A stretch of 64,000 bases of DNA. It comes from Methylococcaceae bacterium UBA6146 (GTDB lineage: Bacteria; Pseudomonadota; Gammaproteobacteria; Methylococcales; Methylomonadaceae). Shown one piece after another: positions 8,714 through 17,262 of this stretch (its first letter is position 1; each line of letters begins with the position of its first letter). Below the pieces are notes generated by a model, which searched no databases, was not told the DNA's origin, and saw nothing but the letters and a program-made list of their open reading frames with translations. A program made the position numbers and the translations under genes. The stretch lies in contig DIUY01000029.1 of assembly GCA_002422395.1 (NCBI GenBank), positions 131,289 through 195,288 on the forward strand, written 5' to 3'.

Positions 8714-10795
8714 CTAAACCTCGGCATACACGGTAGATGTGCCCAGCCAGCGGTCACATAAGGGCTGGATGGCGTGGGGTGATTCGGTGAAAAATGTGTC
8801 GCTGATTTGCTGGACGGCCTCGAGCAAATCGGCATCCCTGGCTAAATCGGCAATTTTAAACTGCATGTGCCCGGTCTGGCGTGTGCCCATGACATCGCCC
8901 GCGCCACGCAACTGCAAATCTTTTTCAGCAATGACAAAACCATCGTTACTGTCCCTCAAAATGCCTAGGCGCTGGCGGGCGGTGTCTGACAAGGGGGCCT
9001 GATAAAGCAACAGGCAATAACTGTCGCCCTCACCCCGCCCGACCCGCCCACGCAATTGATGCAACTGGGAAAGCCCTAAGCGCTCAGGGTTTTCAATAAC
9101 CATCAAACCCGCATTGGGCACGTCAACGCCCACTTCAATGACTGTGGTGGCGACCAGCAAATCAATCAGGTGATTTTTAAAAGCCTGCATAACGGCGTCT
9201 TTATCGGCGGCTTTCATACGCCCGTGGATCAGGGCAACCCGCACGGAGGGCAAGGCTGTTGTTAAAAATTCGGCAGTTTTTTCCGCCGCTTGGCATTGCA
9301 ACGCCTCGGATTCTTCAATCAATGTACAAACCCAGTAAACCTGCCTTTTTTTGCTGACCCAGCCATTAATCCGATCTATCACATCGGCGCGGCGCTCGCC
9401 GGGAATCACGCTGGTGACGATAGGCTTTCTGCCTGGCGGCAGTTCATCAATAATGGAAATATCCAGATCAGCATACTGCAACATCGCCAGTGTGCGTGGG
9501 ATAGGTGTCGCTGTCATCACTAACTGATGCGGCCTAAGCTCGGTCTGCTGGGCTTTTTCGCGTAGCGCTAGCCGTTGATGCACACCAAAACGGTGCTGTT
9601 CATCAATAATCACCAAGCCTAGGCGATGAAATTGTACGCTGTCCTGAAACAACGCATGGGTGCCGATGACAATGCCTGCCACACCATCTGCCAGTGCCTG
9701 TAAAGCCTGCTTGCGCTGGCTACCTTTAAGTTGCCCGGTCAAAAACACGACGTTAGTTTCAAAACCGGCAAACCAAGCGCTGAAATTGCGCAAGTGCTGT
9801 TCCGCCAACAATTCTGTCGGCGCCATCACCGCGACTTGATAACCCGCCGCCAATGCCAACAACGCCGCATATGCGGCAACAATGGTTTTACCCGAACCGA
9901 CATCGCCTTGCACCAGCCGCATCATTGGCTGAGCCTTTTGGCAATCCGCCTCGATCTCGGCAATGACCCGTTGTTGTGCGCCCGTCAACTTAAAGGGCAA
10001 CGCACGCAAAAAGTGGCCGGTTTCCGGGATTGCGCCTTGGAACACCGGCGCTTGCCACGCACGGGCTTTATTTTTTATCGTGCGGAGACTGAGATGATGT
10101 GCGAGCAGTTCTTCAAATGCCAGGCGTTTTAAAGCGGGGACACTGCCATTTTGTAGCGCGTCAATTGACACCGATTCTTCCGGCGCATGTAAGGTTTGTA
10201 TCGCATCCACCAAGGTAGGGTACTGATATTGCTGCAAAATTGCTTCAGGTATCCAGTCAGCCAATACGTTGGCATCATGGCTGCAAAGCTGTAACACCTG
10301 TCTTACCGCTTTGCGGATGACCGTCTGGTTAAGCCCTTCGGTAAGCGGATAAACTGGCGTCAAGCGGTTTTCGGTCATAGCGGCATCTGGATTGGCAATC
10401 ACTTTATACTCAGGATGCACCATCTCCAGACCAGCAAAACCGTACCGCACTTCGGCAAACACGCTCAGCCAGACGCCAGGTTTCAGGGTGTTGTTCTGGT
10501 TGGCCGTAAAATGGAAAAACTTTAACGAAACAGAACCGGTATCGTCGCTGATTTTACAAACCAAGCTTTTCCGGCCTCTAGGCAAAATGTCGGTGAACTC
10601 AACCTTGCCACAAACCAATACCGTCATGCCCACCGTCAATGAGCCTATCGGGTAAACGCGGGTGCGGTCTTCGTAGCGGTGCGGCAAATGAAAAAGCAAA
10701 TCCTGAAGTTGGCGGACACCTAATTTTTCCAGGCGGTTTGCAGTTTGCGCACCGATGCCCGTTAACGTAGTGACCGGTTGTTTTAGGATGTTCAC
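8714..10795 (-). CDS. recG: ATP-dependent DNA helicase RecG
   Basis: 693 residues, full length. It has the N-terminal wedge/OB domain (GIGAQTANRLEKLGV; HLPHRYEDRT), Walker A GDVGSGKT near 296-303, DEQH box IIDEQHRFGVHQR, TATPIPRTL, and the C-terminal helicase motifs ATTVIEVGVDVPNA and QLRGRVGRG. RecG reverses stalled forks and processes R-loops and Holliday junctions. The start codon is GTG at 10795, overlapped by the TGA of a possible 35-codon reading frame (GTGA). The ridA-recG neighbourhood resembles the spoT/recG region of many gammaproteobacteria. Confidence 0.96.
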   Translation of the reverse strand: MNILKQPVTTLTGIGAQTANRLEKLGVRQLQDLLFHLPHRYEDRTRVYPIGSLTVGMTVLVCGKVEFTDILPRGRKSLVCKISDDTGSVSLKFFHFTANQNNTLKPGVWLSVFAEVRYGFAGLEMVHPEYKVIANPDAAMTENRLTPVYPLTEGLNQTVIRKAVRQVLQLCSHDANVLADWIPEAILQQYQYPTLVDAIQTLHAPEESVSIDALQNGSVPALKRLAFEELLAHHLSLRTIKNKARAWQAPVFQGAIPETGHFLRALPFKLTGAQQRVIAEIEADCQKAQPMMRLVQGDVGSGKTIVAAYAALLALAAGYQVAVMAPTELLAEQHLRNFSAWFAGFETNVVFLTGQLKGSQRKQALQALADGVAGIVIGTHALFQDSVQFHRLGLVIIDEQHRFGVHQRLALREKAQQTELRPHQLVMTATPIPRTLAMLQYADLDISIIDELPPGRKPIVTSVIPGERRADVIDRINGWVSKKRQVYWVCTLIEESEALQCQAAEKTAEFLTTALPSVRVALIHGRMKAADKDAVMQAFKNHLIDLLVATTVIEVGVDVPNAGLMVIENPERLGLSQLHQLRGRVGRGEGDSYCLLLYQAPLSDTARQRLGILRDSNDGFVIAEKDLQLRGAGDVMGTRQTGHMQFKIADLARDADLLEAVQQISDTFFTESPHAIQPLCDRWLGTSTVYAEV

Positions 10796-10899
10796 AGGTG
10801 TAACTGTTTTGGCTTAACGGCCGCAGATTCTTCAAGGACTGGCGGCCGTGCTGTTTCATGCATTTTAGGCGATTCAAGAAACAGTTTAAATTTAACCAT
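10792..10899 (-). CDS. Possible 35-residue leader peptide overlapping recG start
   Basis: An ATG at 10899 opens a frame encoding MVKFKLFLESPKMHETARPP and 15 more residues, ending TGA inside the recG GTG start (GTGA overlap). Such overlaps usually mean translational coupling. No strong ribosome site is visible ahead of it and I recognise no family, so it may be chance; it fills most of the 126-base ridA-recG gap. Confidence 0.3.
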   Translation of the reverse strand: MVKFKLFLESPKMHETARPPVLEESAAVKPKQLHL

Positions 10900-10921
10900 T
10901 ACCAGCGTTTGCCGCCCATCT

Positions 10922-11326
10922 TTAACAAGCCGGATATTCTTGGACCGGCAAATACATGACCGCATCCATTTCCACTTGCGCACCTTTAGGCAAGGCAGCC
11001 ACCCCAATGGCGGCACGCGCCGGATAAGGCGGCGAAAAATAATTCCCCATAATTTCGTTGACTATCGGAAAATGCGTCAAATCTGTTAAAAAAACATTCA
11101 GTTTGACAACATCTGACAAATCCCCGCCTGCGGCAATGGCGACGGCTTTTAAATTCTCAAACACTTGGGTAATTTGCACGCCAATCTCGCCGTCCACCAA
11201 AACCATTGTTTCAGGAACTAGCGGGATTTGTCCGGAAAGATAAACCGTATGGTCAACTTTAACCGCTTGTGAATAAGTCCCTATAGCTTGCGGCGCCTTA
11301 TCGGTCTGGATGATTTCTTTGGTCAT
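10922..11326 (-). CDS. ridA: RidA family reactive intermediate deaminase
   Basis: 134 residues, standard for RidA/YjgF. It hydrolyses enamine/imine intermediates made by PLP enzymes such as threonine dehydratase. Motifs: APQAIGTYSQAVKV at the N-terminus, VYLSGQIPL, and the C-terminal PARAAIGVAALPKGAQVEMDAVMYL with the Arg that binds the substrate carboxylate. It is a cytosolic trimer in the family. It lies 126 bases upstream of recG on the same strand and is probably the first gene of that transcript. Confidence 0.92.
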   Translation of the reverse strand: MTKEIIQTDKAPQAIGTYSQAVKVDHTVYLSGQIPLVPETMVLVDGEIGVQITQVFENLKAVAIAAGGDLSDVVKLNVFLTDLTHFPIVNEIMGNYFSPPYPARAAIGVAALPKGAQVEMDAVMYLPVQEYPAC

Positions 11327-11405
11327 TCTTGAGCCTTTTTTGTGCTGTGATAAGTAAAAGTTTTTTAGTTGTGATGTGATTTATAAAAACCAAAGCCGTT
11401 ACAAA

Positions 11406-11846
11406 TCAATTGCCTTTATAACTGTTAAACAGTTGGGTGTTGCCTTTGCTGTCAAAACTAACGACATCATACTGCTCTTTTTTACCACCCATCTCCATAC
11501 CCGGTGTGCCGACCGGCATACCGGGGACTGCTATCCCTACAATCTCAGGTTTAGTTTTCAGCATTTTTTTAATATCGTCCACAGGCACATGCCCTTCCAC
11601 GACATAGCCGTTGATGGTGGCGGTATGGCAAGAGGCCAGCTTGGGCGTGACCCCATGTTTTGTCTTGATAGCGTTAACATCATTAGTGACATTATCTTTA
11701 ATGGTGAAGCCATCGGTTTGCAAATGGGCCAGCCATTTTTCGCAGCAACCGCAGGTCGGGCTTCTATAGACGACAATCTCTTCGGCCTTAACGGCGACGC
11801 TGACAACAGCCAAACCAACTGCCAATACAATTTTTAATAAATTCAT
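11406..11846 (-). CDS. DUF411 periplasmic metal-binding protein
   Basis: 146 residues with a signal peptide (MNLLKIVLAVGLAVVSVAVKA). The mature protein starts EEIVVYRSPTCGCCEKW, the thioredoxin-like CxCC motif of DUF411, followed by ASCHTATINGYVVEGHVP and GIAVPGMPVGTPGMEMG, the methionine-rich loop typical of the family. DUF411 proteins are often encoded beside copper-resistance genes and are thought to bind copper, an important metal for methanotrophs, though no copper genes adjoin it here. It starts 11 bases after hemE and is probably co-transcribed with it. Confidence 0.85.
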   Translation of the reverse strand: MNLLKIVLAVGLAVVSVAVKAEEIVVYRSPTCGCCEKWLAHLQTDGFTIKDNVTNDVNAIKTKHGVTPKLASCHTATINGYVVEGHVPVDDIKKMLKTKPEIVGIAVPGMPVGTPGMEMGGKKEQYDVVSFDSKGNTQLFNSYKGN

Positions 11847-11857
11847 GATGTCCCTCC

Positions 11858-12928
11858 TTAAATGCTTTGATGATAAATAGGGCTGTATTGACGGACGGTA
11901 TCAACCATCGCCTTGACATGCTCAGGGTTAATGTCCGGCAAAATGCCATGCCCCAAGTTGAACACATGACCAGAACCCGCACCGTATTTATCCAGAATGG
12001 ATTTTACTTTTTCGGCAATAATTTCCGGTTTCGCATAAAGTGCGACCGGATCCATATTGCCTTGCAAAGCAACCTTGCCACCCACTCTGGCCCGCGCCTG
12101 CCGTATGTCTGTCTGCCAGTCCAAACCTAAGGCGTCATAGCCGGCATCGGCCATAGATTCCAACCACAGTCCGCCACCTTTAGTGAACAAAATGGTCGGA
12201 ACCCGCAAGCCATCCACCTCAGTTTTCAGCAGCGCCCTGACTTGCTTGGCGTAGTGCAAGGAAAACTCCAGATAATCTTCGCTGTTCAACATGCCGCCCC
12301 ATGTGTCAAACAGCATGACAGCTTGGGCGCCTGCGGCTATTTGTGCATTCAGATACGCCGCCACCGATTGCGCAAGCTTATCGAGCATGATGTGCATCAA
12401 GCCAGGCTGTTCGTACATCAGCCCTTTGACATTTTGAAAACTTTTGCTGCTGCCGCCTTCAACCATATAGGTTGCTAACGTCCAAGGACTACCAGAAAAG
12501 CCGATCAGCGGCACACTGCCTTGCAGGTTTTTTCTAATCAAACGCACGGCATCGACCACATAACGCAATCCCACTTCAGGGTCAGGCACCGGCAGTTTGT
12601 CAATATCAGCCGCCGTCCGCACCGGATATTTAAATTTAGGCCCTTCACCTTCGGTAAAATACAAACCCAAACCCATTGCGTCGGGAATGGTCAATATGTC
12701 CGAAAACAAGATTGCCGCATCAAAATCAAAACGCCGTAACGGCTGCAAAGTGACTTCACACGCAAGTTCAGGATTGGTGCATAGCTTCAAAAAACTGCCC
12801 GCTTGTTCCCTAACTTGCCGGTATTCAGGCAAATACCGCCCTGCTTGCCGCATCATCCAGACAGGTGTCCGGTCTACCGGTTGTTTTAACAGGGCTTTAA
12901 TAAAAATGTCGTTTTTTAATGATGTCAT
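11858..12928 (-). CDS. hemE: Uroporphyrinogen decarboxylase HemE
   Basis: 356 residues from the ATG at 12928 (MTSLKNDIFIKALLKQPVDR); the frame is open back to 13093 but that part overlaps the upstream gene and has no family similarity. It decarboxylates uroporphyrinogen III to coproporphyrinogen III in haem synthesis. Seen: TPVWMMRQAGRYLPEYR (signature 1), the active-site Asp in ILFSDILTIPDAMG, GFSGSPWTLATYMVEGG and the C-terminal FNLGHGILPDINPEHV. It is the fourth gene in aroK-aroB-damX-hemE; the cluster order is familiar from gammaproteobacteria with hemE in this position. Confidence 0.95.
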   Translation of the reverse strand: MTSLKNDIFIKALLKQPVDRTPVWMMRQAGRYLPEYRQVREQAGSFLKLCTNPELACEVTLQPLRRFDFDAAILFSDILTIPDAMGLGLYFTEGEGPKFKYPVRTAADIDKLPVPDPEVGLRYVVDAVRLIRKNLQGSVPLIGFSGSPWTLATYMVEGGSSKSFQNVKGLMYEQPGLMHIMLDKLAQSVAAYLNAQIAAGAQAVMLFDTWGGMLNSEDYLEFSLHYAKQVRALLKTEVDGLRVPTILFTKGGGLWLESMADAGYDALGLDWQTDIRQARARVGGKVALQGNMDPVALYAKPEIIAEKVKSILDKYGAGSGHVFNLGHGILPDINPEHVKAMVDTVRQYSPIYHQSI

Positions 12929-13002
12929 CGGCTTAGGGTATGGAAGTTCGTGATCGTGCAAGAATGGGGGCGTTATCGTAACTAATGATAAGACAGCAAC
13001 TG

Positions 13003-13833
13003 TCAGCCGCGCTGGAGATGGCCTGAAGCGCTGAGCCACTGGACACCAAGCGCTATAGCGACTAGCGCCACAACAGCGGCTATCAACAACCATAACGCCC
13101 TGTCGCTTTTTTTGGCAATCGCCAGGCTGGGTCTCTGGGCGATAATGCGTTCTGGGATACCCTGTGTTTCGCGATAGACAGATTCTATGATGCTCTCGCT
13201 AATCGTGTTGACTGGCAACCGTATCCAGGACTTAGCCGATAGCTGTTGTAAAAATTCGCCGCATTGTTTTTCGGATAGCGGTGGAATTTCCACAAAATAA
13301 CAATCGTCAAGCACTCTGTCTGAGCGGATTTTTATGTAAACTTCATCAGGCGTCAAGGCAAACACCAGCCTTAATGCCGTGTTTGCCGCCGCATAGTCAA
13401 TAAGTGCCGTTATCAAGCCCGGCGCGAGCTGTCCGGCATCATCAATTATCAAAACCAGCTTGTTACGCTGGCTTTCCAGTTGTTCCAGTAGCCTAGCCGG
13501 ATCCAGCGCGTGTGCGTCCGTCTTATCGGCTTTTTTAACGGCAACGGCGGCCTGCCCCAGTATATTTTCAAAACTTAAATCAAGAACACCCTGTAGGGCG
13601 CAGTATTGCCAGGCATCATTTTTGCGTTCGAGCAAAATTTTAATGAGCGTCGTCTTACCAATGCCTTTTGGCCCACAAACCACTAATGATTGGTTTGAAT
13701 TGGCGATTAAGTGCATCACCAAATCAAGCTTCTGCGCACGTTCCTGCGTGATTAAAGAATAATCACCCAGGCTGCCTAGCTGGCCGTTCAGTGTGGACAC
13801 ATCGCCAGTGGCACCGTTATATTGAGCGGCCAT
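13003..13833 (-). CDS. DamX-like AAA ATPase lacking a SPOR domain
   Basis: 276 residues in the position of damX (just after aroB). It has an AAA/STAND-type ATPase domain with Walker A VVCGPKGIGKTT (~50-61), Walker B KLVLIIDDAGQ and a sensor-like LRLVFALTPDE, then a single membrane segment ALWLLIAAVVALVAIALGVQWL, and stops ten residues later. DamX of E. coli continues into a periplasmic SPOR domain that binds denuded glycan at the septum; nothing of that kind follows here. The membrane helix at the extreme C-terminus would leave the ATPase in the cytoplasm. Its start overlaps the end of aroB by 17 bases. Either a lineage-specific truncation or an ExeA-like ATPase. Confidence 0.75.
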   Translation of the reverse strand: MAAQYNGATGDVSTLNGQLGSLGDYSLITQERAQKLDLVMHLIANSNQSLVVCGPKGIGKTTLIKILLERKNDAWQYCALQGVLDLSFENILGQAAVAVKKADKTDAHALDPARLLEQLESQRNKLVLIIDDAGQLAPGLITALIDYAAANTALRLVFALTPDEVYIKIRSDRVLDDCYFVEIPPLSEKQCGEFLQQLSAKSWIRLPVNTISESIIESVYRETQGIPERIIAQRPSLAIAKKSDRALWLLIAAVVALVAIALGVQWLSASGHLQRG

Positions 13834-14902
13834 AGCGGGTCAGAGTCTGTTTTAATAACGCGGCATCAATATTGACGGGTAATGTTGCCAAGCCTATTTT
13901 TTCCAATAGAATCAAGCGTATTTCGCCATCCACATTTTTCTTGTCAACCGCCATCAGCTCTAAAAACCTGTCCGCATTAAGCTGTTGCGGTGGCGTGACC
14001 GGCAACTTGGCTTTTTTAAATAATGCGATAATCCTATCGACATCGGCATCCGTCAGCCAACCTTTACTTCTAGAAAGGTCGGCGGCTTGGCAAGTGCCAA
14101 TCGCAACGGCTTCACCATGGAGATATTCGCCATAACCCGCACCAGTCTCAATCGCATGGCCAAACGTATGGCCTAGATTTAAAGTTGCCCTAATGCCCGT
14201 CTCTGTTTCATCTTCCGCAACAATTTGCGCTTTGTTTAGGCAAGATTGTTCGATGGCATAAGCTAATGCCGGCTTATCCCTAGCCAGCAACAAGACAATA
14301 TTTTGCTCCAGCCAGGCAAAGAATCCGGAGTCCCTAATCAGCCCGTATTTAATCACTTCAGCCAACCCAGCTGACAACTGGCGGTCATCGAGGGTATCTA
14401 GGACATCGGCATCGGCAATCACACATTGTGGCTGGTAAAATGCACCGATCATGTTTTTGCCCAGCGGATGATTAACGCCGGTTTTTCCGCCCACCGAAGA
14501 ATCCACCTGCGCCAACAAGGTGGTCGGGATTTGCAAAAAAGTGATGCCGCGCTGGTAACAGGCGGCAGCAAAACCACCCATATCCCCAATGACGCCGCCG
14601 CCTAAAGCGATTAGCGTGGCATTGCGGCTAAACTTACTGGCCAGCAATTTATCAAAAATCCGCATCATAACGTCGAGGGTTTTAAATTGCTCGCCATCAG
14701 GCAATATCACCTGCTCGACAGTAAACGCTTGCAGATTTTTTACTACAGCATCCAGATATAAAGGCGCGACTGTGGTGTTAGAGACCACGATAACCTGTTT
14801 GGATTTGATGTGCCGCGCAAACAGATCAGTATGGTTTAATAAACCGGAACCTATATAAATAGGGTAACTACGGCCACCTAGTTCTACGAGTAATGTTTTC
14901 AT
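13817..14902 (-). CDS. aroB: 3-dehydroquinate synthase AroB
   Basis: 361 residues from ATG 14902 (MKTLLVELGGRSYPIYIG); the upstream open frame belongs to aroK territory. It cyclises DAHP to 3-dehydroquinate with NAD and zinc, step two of the shikimate pathway. Motifs: LPDGEQFKT, ALGGGVIGDMGGFAA, PTTLLAQVDSSVGGKTGVN, and the zinc ligands E (LAEVIKYG), H (NLGHTFGHAIE) and H (YLHGEAVAIG). It begins seven bases after aroK and overlaps the damX-like gene, so translation is probably coupled. Confidence 0.95.
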   Translation of the reverse strand: MKTLLVELGGRSYPIYIGSGLLNHTDLFARHIKSKQVIVVSNTTVAPLYLDAVVKNLQAFTVEQVILPDGEQFKTLDVMMRIFDKLLASKFSRNATLIALGGGVIGDMGGFAAACYQRGITFLQIPTTLLAQVDSSVGGKTGVNHPLGKNMIGAFYQPQCVIADADVLDTLDDRQLSAGLAEVIKYGLIRDSGFFAWLEQNIVLLLARDKPALAYAIEQSCLNKAQIVAEDETETGIRATLNLGHTFGHAIETGAGYGEYLHGEAVAIGTCQAADLSRSKGWLTDADVDRIIALFKKAKLPVTPPQQLNADRFLELMAVDKKNVDGEIRLILLEKIGLATLPVNIDAALLKQTLTRYGRSI

Positions 14903-14909
14903 TTGAGTG

Positions 14910-15437
14910 CTAGCGGTTAACGAACCGGTATTCTTCGAGGATATGTTCAACAACGTCTTTGCTGGGCATGATGCCCGTATTGATTTTAAAATCGGCACAG
15001 GACAAATATAGCGGTTCGCGCTGTAAAAATAACTGCTCTATACGCTCTTTAGGATTTTCCGTCTGTAACAAGGGCCGCTGTGTATCCCTGCGTGTGCGCT
15101 CCAGTATCCTTTCCACCGAACATTGCAAATAGACAATGAAACCATTTTCTTTCAACACCTTACGATTATCTTCACGCAAGATTGCACCGCCGCCGGTCGC
15201 CAGCACAATGCCCTTCATTTGGGTCAATTGCTGAATCATTTTCTGCTCCCTATCCCTAAACCCCTCTTCGCCTTCAAATTCAAAAATAGTTGGAATATCA
15301 ACACCCGTCCTTTCCTCAATAGCCTTATCGCTATCATAAAAAGGCAATTTAAGCGTTCTGGCAAGTTGCCTGCCTATTGTGGTCTTGCCCGCGCCCATGA
15401 GGCCAACTAAATATATATTCTCAGATCTCGTCATCAA
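14910..15437 (-). CDS. aroK: Shikimate kinase AroK
   Basis: 175 residues, typical length. Phosphorylates shikimate at the 3-hydroxyl with ATP. Walker A GLMGAGKTTIGRQLA (12-26), the shikimate-binding FYDSDKAIEERTG and FRDREQ, the GGGA loop ATGGGAIL, and the lid Arg region RTRRDTQRPLL are all present. It is the first gene of the aroK-aroB-damX-hemE-DUF411 transcript; the promoter must lie in 15438-15790, where a miniature repeat sits. Confidence 0.95.
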   Translation of the reverse strand: MMTRSENIYLVGLMGAGKTTIGRQLARTLKLPFYDSDKAIEERTGVDIPTIFEFEGEEGFRDREQKMIQQLTQMKGIVLATGGGAILREDNRKVLKENGFIVYLQCSVERILERTRRDTQRPLLQTENPKERIEQLFLQREPLYLSCADFKINTGIMPSKDVVEHILEEYRFVNR

Positions 15438-15529
15438 AATACCTTGCTGGTCTGATTTTCCGATCTTATCGGTGTTATTAAAATTTAACCGCCGCCTTCA
15501 TCCGCGCTTTAGTCTGGGTTACTTTTTGG

Positions 15530-15607
15530 GTGGTGGTAAAAATGGTAATGATATTTTGGAATCAAAAAACATGTTTTTTGATTCCGCTGAATATTTACCC
15601 CTACCAC
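15530..15607. repeat. Family 2 miniature repeat, copy 2 (shortened)
   Basis: GGTGGTGGTAAAAATGGTAA to CCCCTACCAC around the central palindrome CAAAAAACATGTTTTTTG. Orientation is opposite to copy 1 and about 14 bases are missing on one side. It occupies the middle of the 355-base gap upstream of aroK (15438-15792), in which I see no gene. Confidence 0.85.
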
Positions 15608-15792
15608 TTTTTGATTATTGGCGTGACAGCAGACGGTTATTCTTATATTTAAAATTAAAAAAGGCATAAGCCCAACTCTTTGCAGAGCCTATTTCAGGCT
15701 GGAATTGTACCAGATGAACAGTGGGTAGTGGATGGAATCTATATTCAGGGATAAAATTGTTTCCTTTAAGAAAACAAATCCCCTAAAAACCA

Positions 15793-16344
15793 TCACCAAT
15801 GCCGAAAAGGCAAAAATGGATAAGGCCGGTAATAGCCGCGCAAATAATACGGGTAAGCATAAGGCCCATAGGTGCCATAGCCCATTCCAAACCCACCCTG
15901 GTAATAACTGTCAGAATCATAATTAGGCCACAGATATAGAGTTGTCGGCAACACGAGCGGCAGGCGCATGGTTTTGTTGCCTATTTTGCGTTCAATATCG
16001 CCAGCAAGAATACCGGCAACAGTAATTGCCGTATTTTTGGCATAAATGGCAGGGTCTAAAAACTCCTCGCTTTTGATGACAAAGCGCCCGGCATAGGCTT
16101 TATCCAACCGTGGTTTGCCGTAACTTGCCAGCGGATAATACAGGACTTGCAAAAAGGTGTGGTTTTGTTCATTTTCGACATCAACAATCACCCCGCCCCA
16201 CCGCACCGGTGCGTTTTTGTAAGAACTTATCCCCTGGTTAGCCTGGCTATAAGAAATGTCATACATTGGCACGTCTTTGATAGCAGGCGGTAAATTTGAG
16301 CAGGCGTTCAAGAGCAAGGAAATCAGCAACAAATAAAAGGTCAT
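15793..16344 (-). CDS. Slp-family outer membrane lipoprotein
   Basis: 183 residues. The signal sequence MTFYLLLISLLLNAC ends in a lipobox (LLNAC) so the mature N-terminal Cys would be lipidated. The body (VRWGGVIVDVENEQNHTFLQVLYYPLASYGKP and GRFVIKSEEFLDPAIYAKNTAITVAGILAG) matches the Slp family, induced by starvation or carbon limitation in E. coli. The C-terminus is rich in Tyr, Gly and Pro (YYQGGFGMGYGTYGPYAYPYY), an extension seen in several methanotroph-type relatives. It appears monocistronic. Confidence 0.85.
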   Translation of the reverse strand: MTFYLLLISLLLNACSNLPPAIKDVPMYDISYSQANQGISSYKNAPVRWGGVIVDVENEQNHTFLQVLYYPLASYGKPRLDKAYAGRFVIKSEEFLDPAIYAKNTAITVAGILAGDIERKIGNKTMRLPLVLPTTLYLWPNYDSDSYYQGGFGMGYGTYGPYAYPYYLRGYYRPYPFLPFRHW

Positions 16345-16375
16345 GGCACACCCCCGATTAAATTAGCGTGGCAAT

Positions 16376-16606
16376 TCAATAATGCAAAATCTGATGGTCA
16401 TTTACCCGCCTAAGTTCAGCTGAGGGATCCAATAAAGACACCCTTTGCCGCTGAAATTTGGCGAACAGTTCGCCTCTGCCGGTTGGAATATCGCTGACAC
16501 TGGCCATCGGCAATAATATCCGTTTGCCGCACTGGCGCAATACATGCCAAGCAAATATTCCAATACATACACCGGCACAGATAGTGGATCCCGAAATTCG
16601 GGCCAT
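16376..16606 (-). CDS. Uncharacterised short ORF next to a mobile-element scar
   Basis: 76 codons with one hydrophobic stretch (ICAGVCIGIFAWHVL) followed by a basic, polar tail (GELFAKFQRQRVSLLDPSAELRRV). I recognise no family. It lies just upstream of slp and ends where IS3 remnants begin, so it may be the tail of a truncated gene rather than a gene in its own right. Confidence 0.25.
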   Translation of the reverse strand: MARISGSTICAGVCIGIFAWHVLRQCGKRILLPMASVSDIPTGRGELFAKFQRQRVSLLDPSAELRRVNDHQILHY

Positions 16607-16646
16607 ATAGTTTAAGCTATGTTCTGAGTTAAATTAGAGACCGAAA

Positions 16647-16905
16647 ATGAGTGAAAGCAAACTCAAGGTTTTTACCGGGGCACAAAAAGCGAAAGTTGCA
16701 TAGAAGCCGTCAAAAGAACGAAGACAATTAATGAGATTGCGCAAGAACACGGCGTACACCCGAATCAGGTGAGCCAATGGAAAAAGGAGTTGATGGATAA
16801 CGCGGGCAGCCTGTTTGAAAGCAAGCGAGGGGCGAAACGGGTCAATGCGGAGAGCGGCCCTGACCGGTTATACGCCAAGATTCGGCAATTGAACATGGCA
16901 GCCAT
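16647..16905 (+). pseudogene. IS3-family transposase OrfA remnant with frameshift
   Basis: The frame opens MSESKLKVFTGAQKAKVA and hits TAG; shifting frame by one base continues IEAVKRTKTINEIAQEHGVH, then PNQVSQWKKELMDNAGSLFE and DRLYAKIRQLNMA. This is the helix-turn-helix OrfA of an IS3-type element (InsN/IS150-like wording of the HTH), missing one base near 16700 and truncated before its end; no OrfB or terminal repeats follow. Non-functional remnant. Confidence 0.85.
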
Positions 16906-16935
16906 TGTGAGGCGGCGCGAGATATTTGGAGACGT

Positions 16936-17007
16936 GTAGGGTGGGCAGGTTTTTTTGCCCATCTTTTCATCAGTAAACGGTGGGCAGAACAACGTTGCCC
17001 ACCCTAC
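16936..17007. repeat. REP-like inverted repeat element
   Basis: GTAGGGTGGGCA at 16936-16947 and TGCCCACCCTAC at 16996-17007 are perfect 12-base inverted ends of a 72-base element; a second GGGCA/TGCCC pairing lies inside. GTGGGC-type elements of this form are common dispersed repeats. It separates the IS3 remnant from the brxA remnant and probably marks the junction of a deletion. Confidence 0.75.
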
Positions 17008-17013
17008 TTGGCT

Positions 17014-17130
17014 TATGGCCCGCTTCCACGCCTTACCATCAGGATGAGTCAATAAAAATTCCGCGACACGGCGACTCTCTAAGGGCATGAGAGAACCAGC
17101 GGAAATTTCTGCGTGGTAATAAGTGGTCAC
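17014..17130 (-). pseudogene. BrxA (DUF1819) N-terminal fragment, BREX relic
   Basis: Reading down from ATG 17130 the frame gives MTTYYHAEISAGSLMPLESR then RVAEFLLTHPDGKAWKRAI, which has the wording of the DUF1819/BrxA N-terminus (…SAGSL…ESR..A.LLL……W..AI). About 39 residues remain of a ~200-residue protein; the frame then runs into the REP-like repeat at 16936-17007. BrxA is the small DNA-binding protein at the head of BREX phage-defence operons. No other BREX gene is in the window. The call rests on pattern memory of a short segment, so it is moderate. Confidence 0.5.
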
Positions 17131-17262
17131 AGTTTAATCAACTTATAAGGGGGTTTGCTGTTAAAAAGAGCCAAATGGCTAATATGTCATTTTAATGTAA
17201 CTAATAATTGTTAGTCTAATTGGCTCAATCACCGCGTCATCTACTTACTCTAAAGGTTATTT

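Noticed and set aside
12929..13093. Extra 55 residues in front of HemE, or a missing SPOR domain in this frame
   Set aside because: It has no hexa/SPOR-like pattern, overlaps the damX-like gene and HemE proteins start at MTSLKNDIF.
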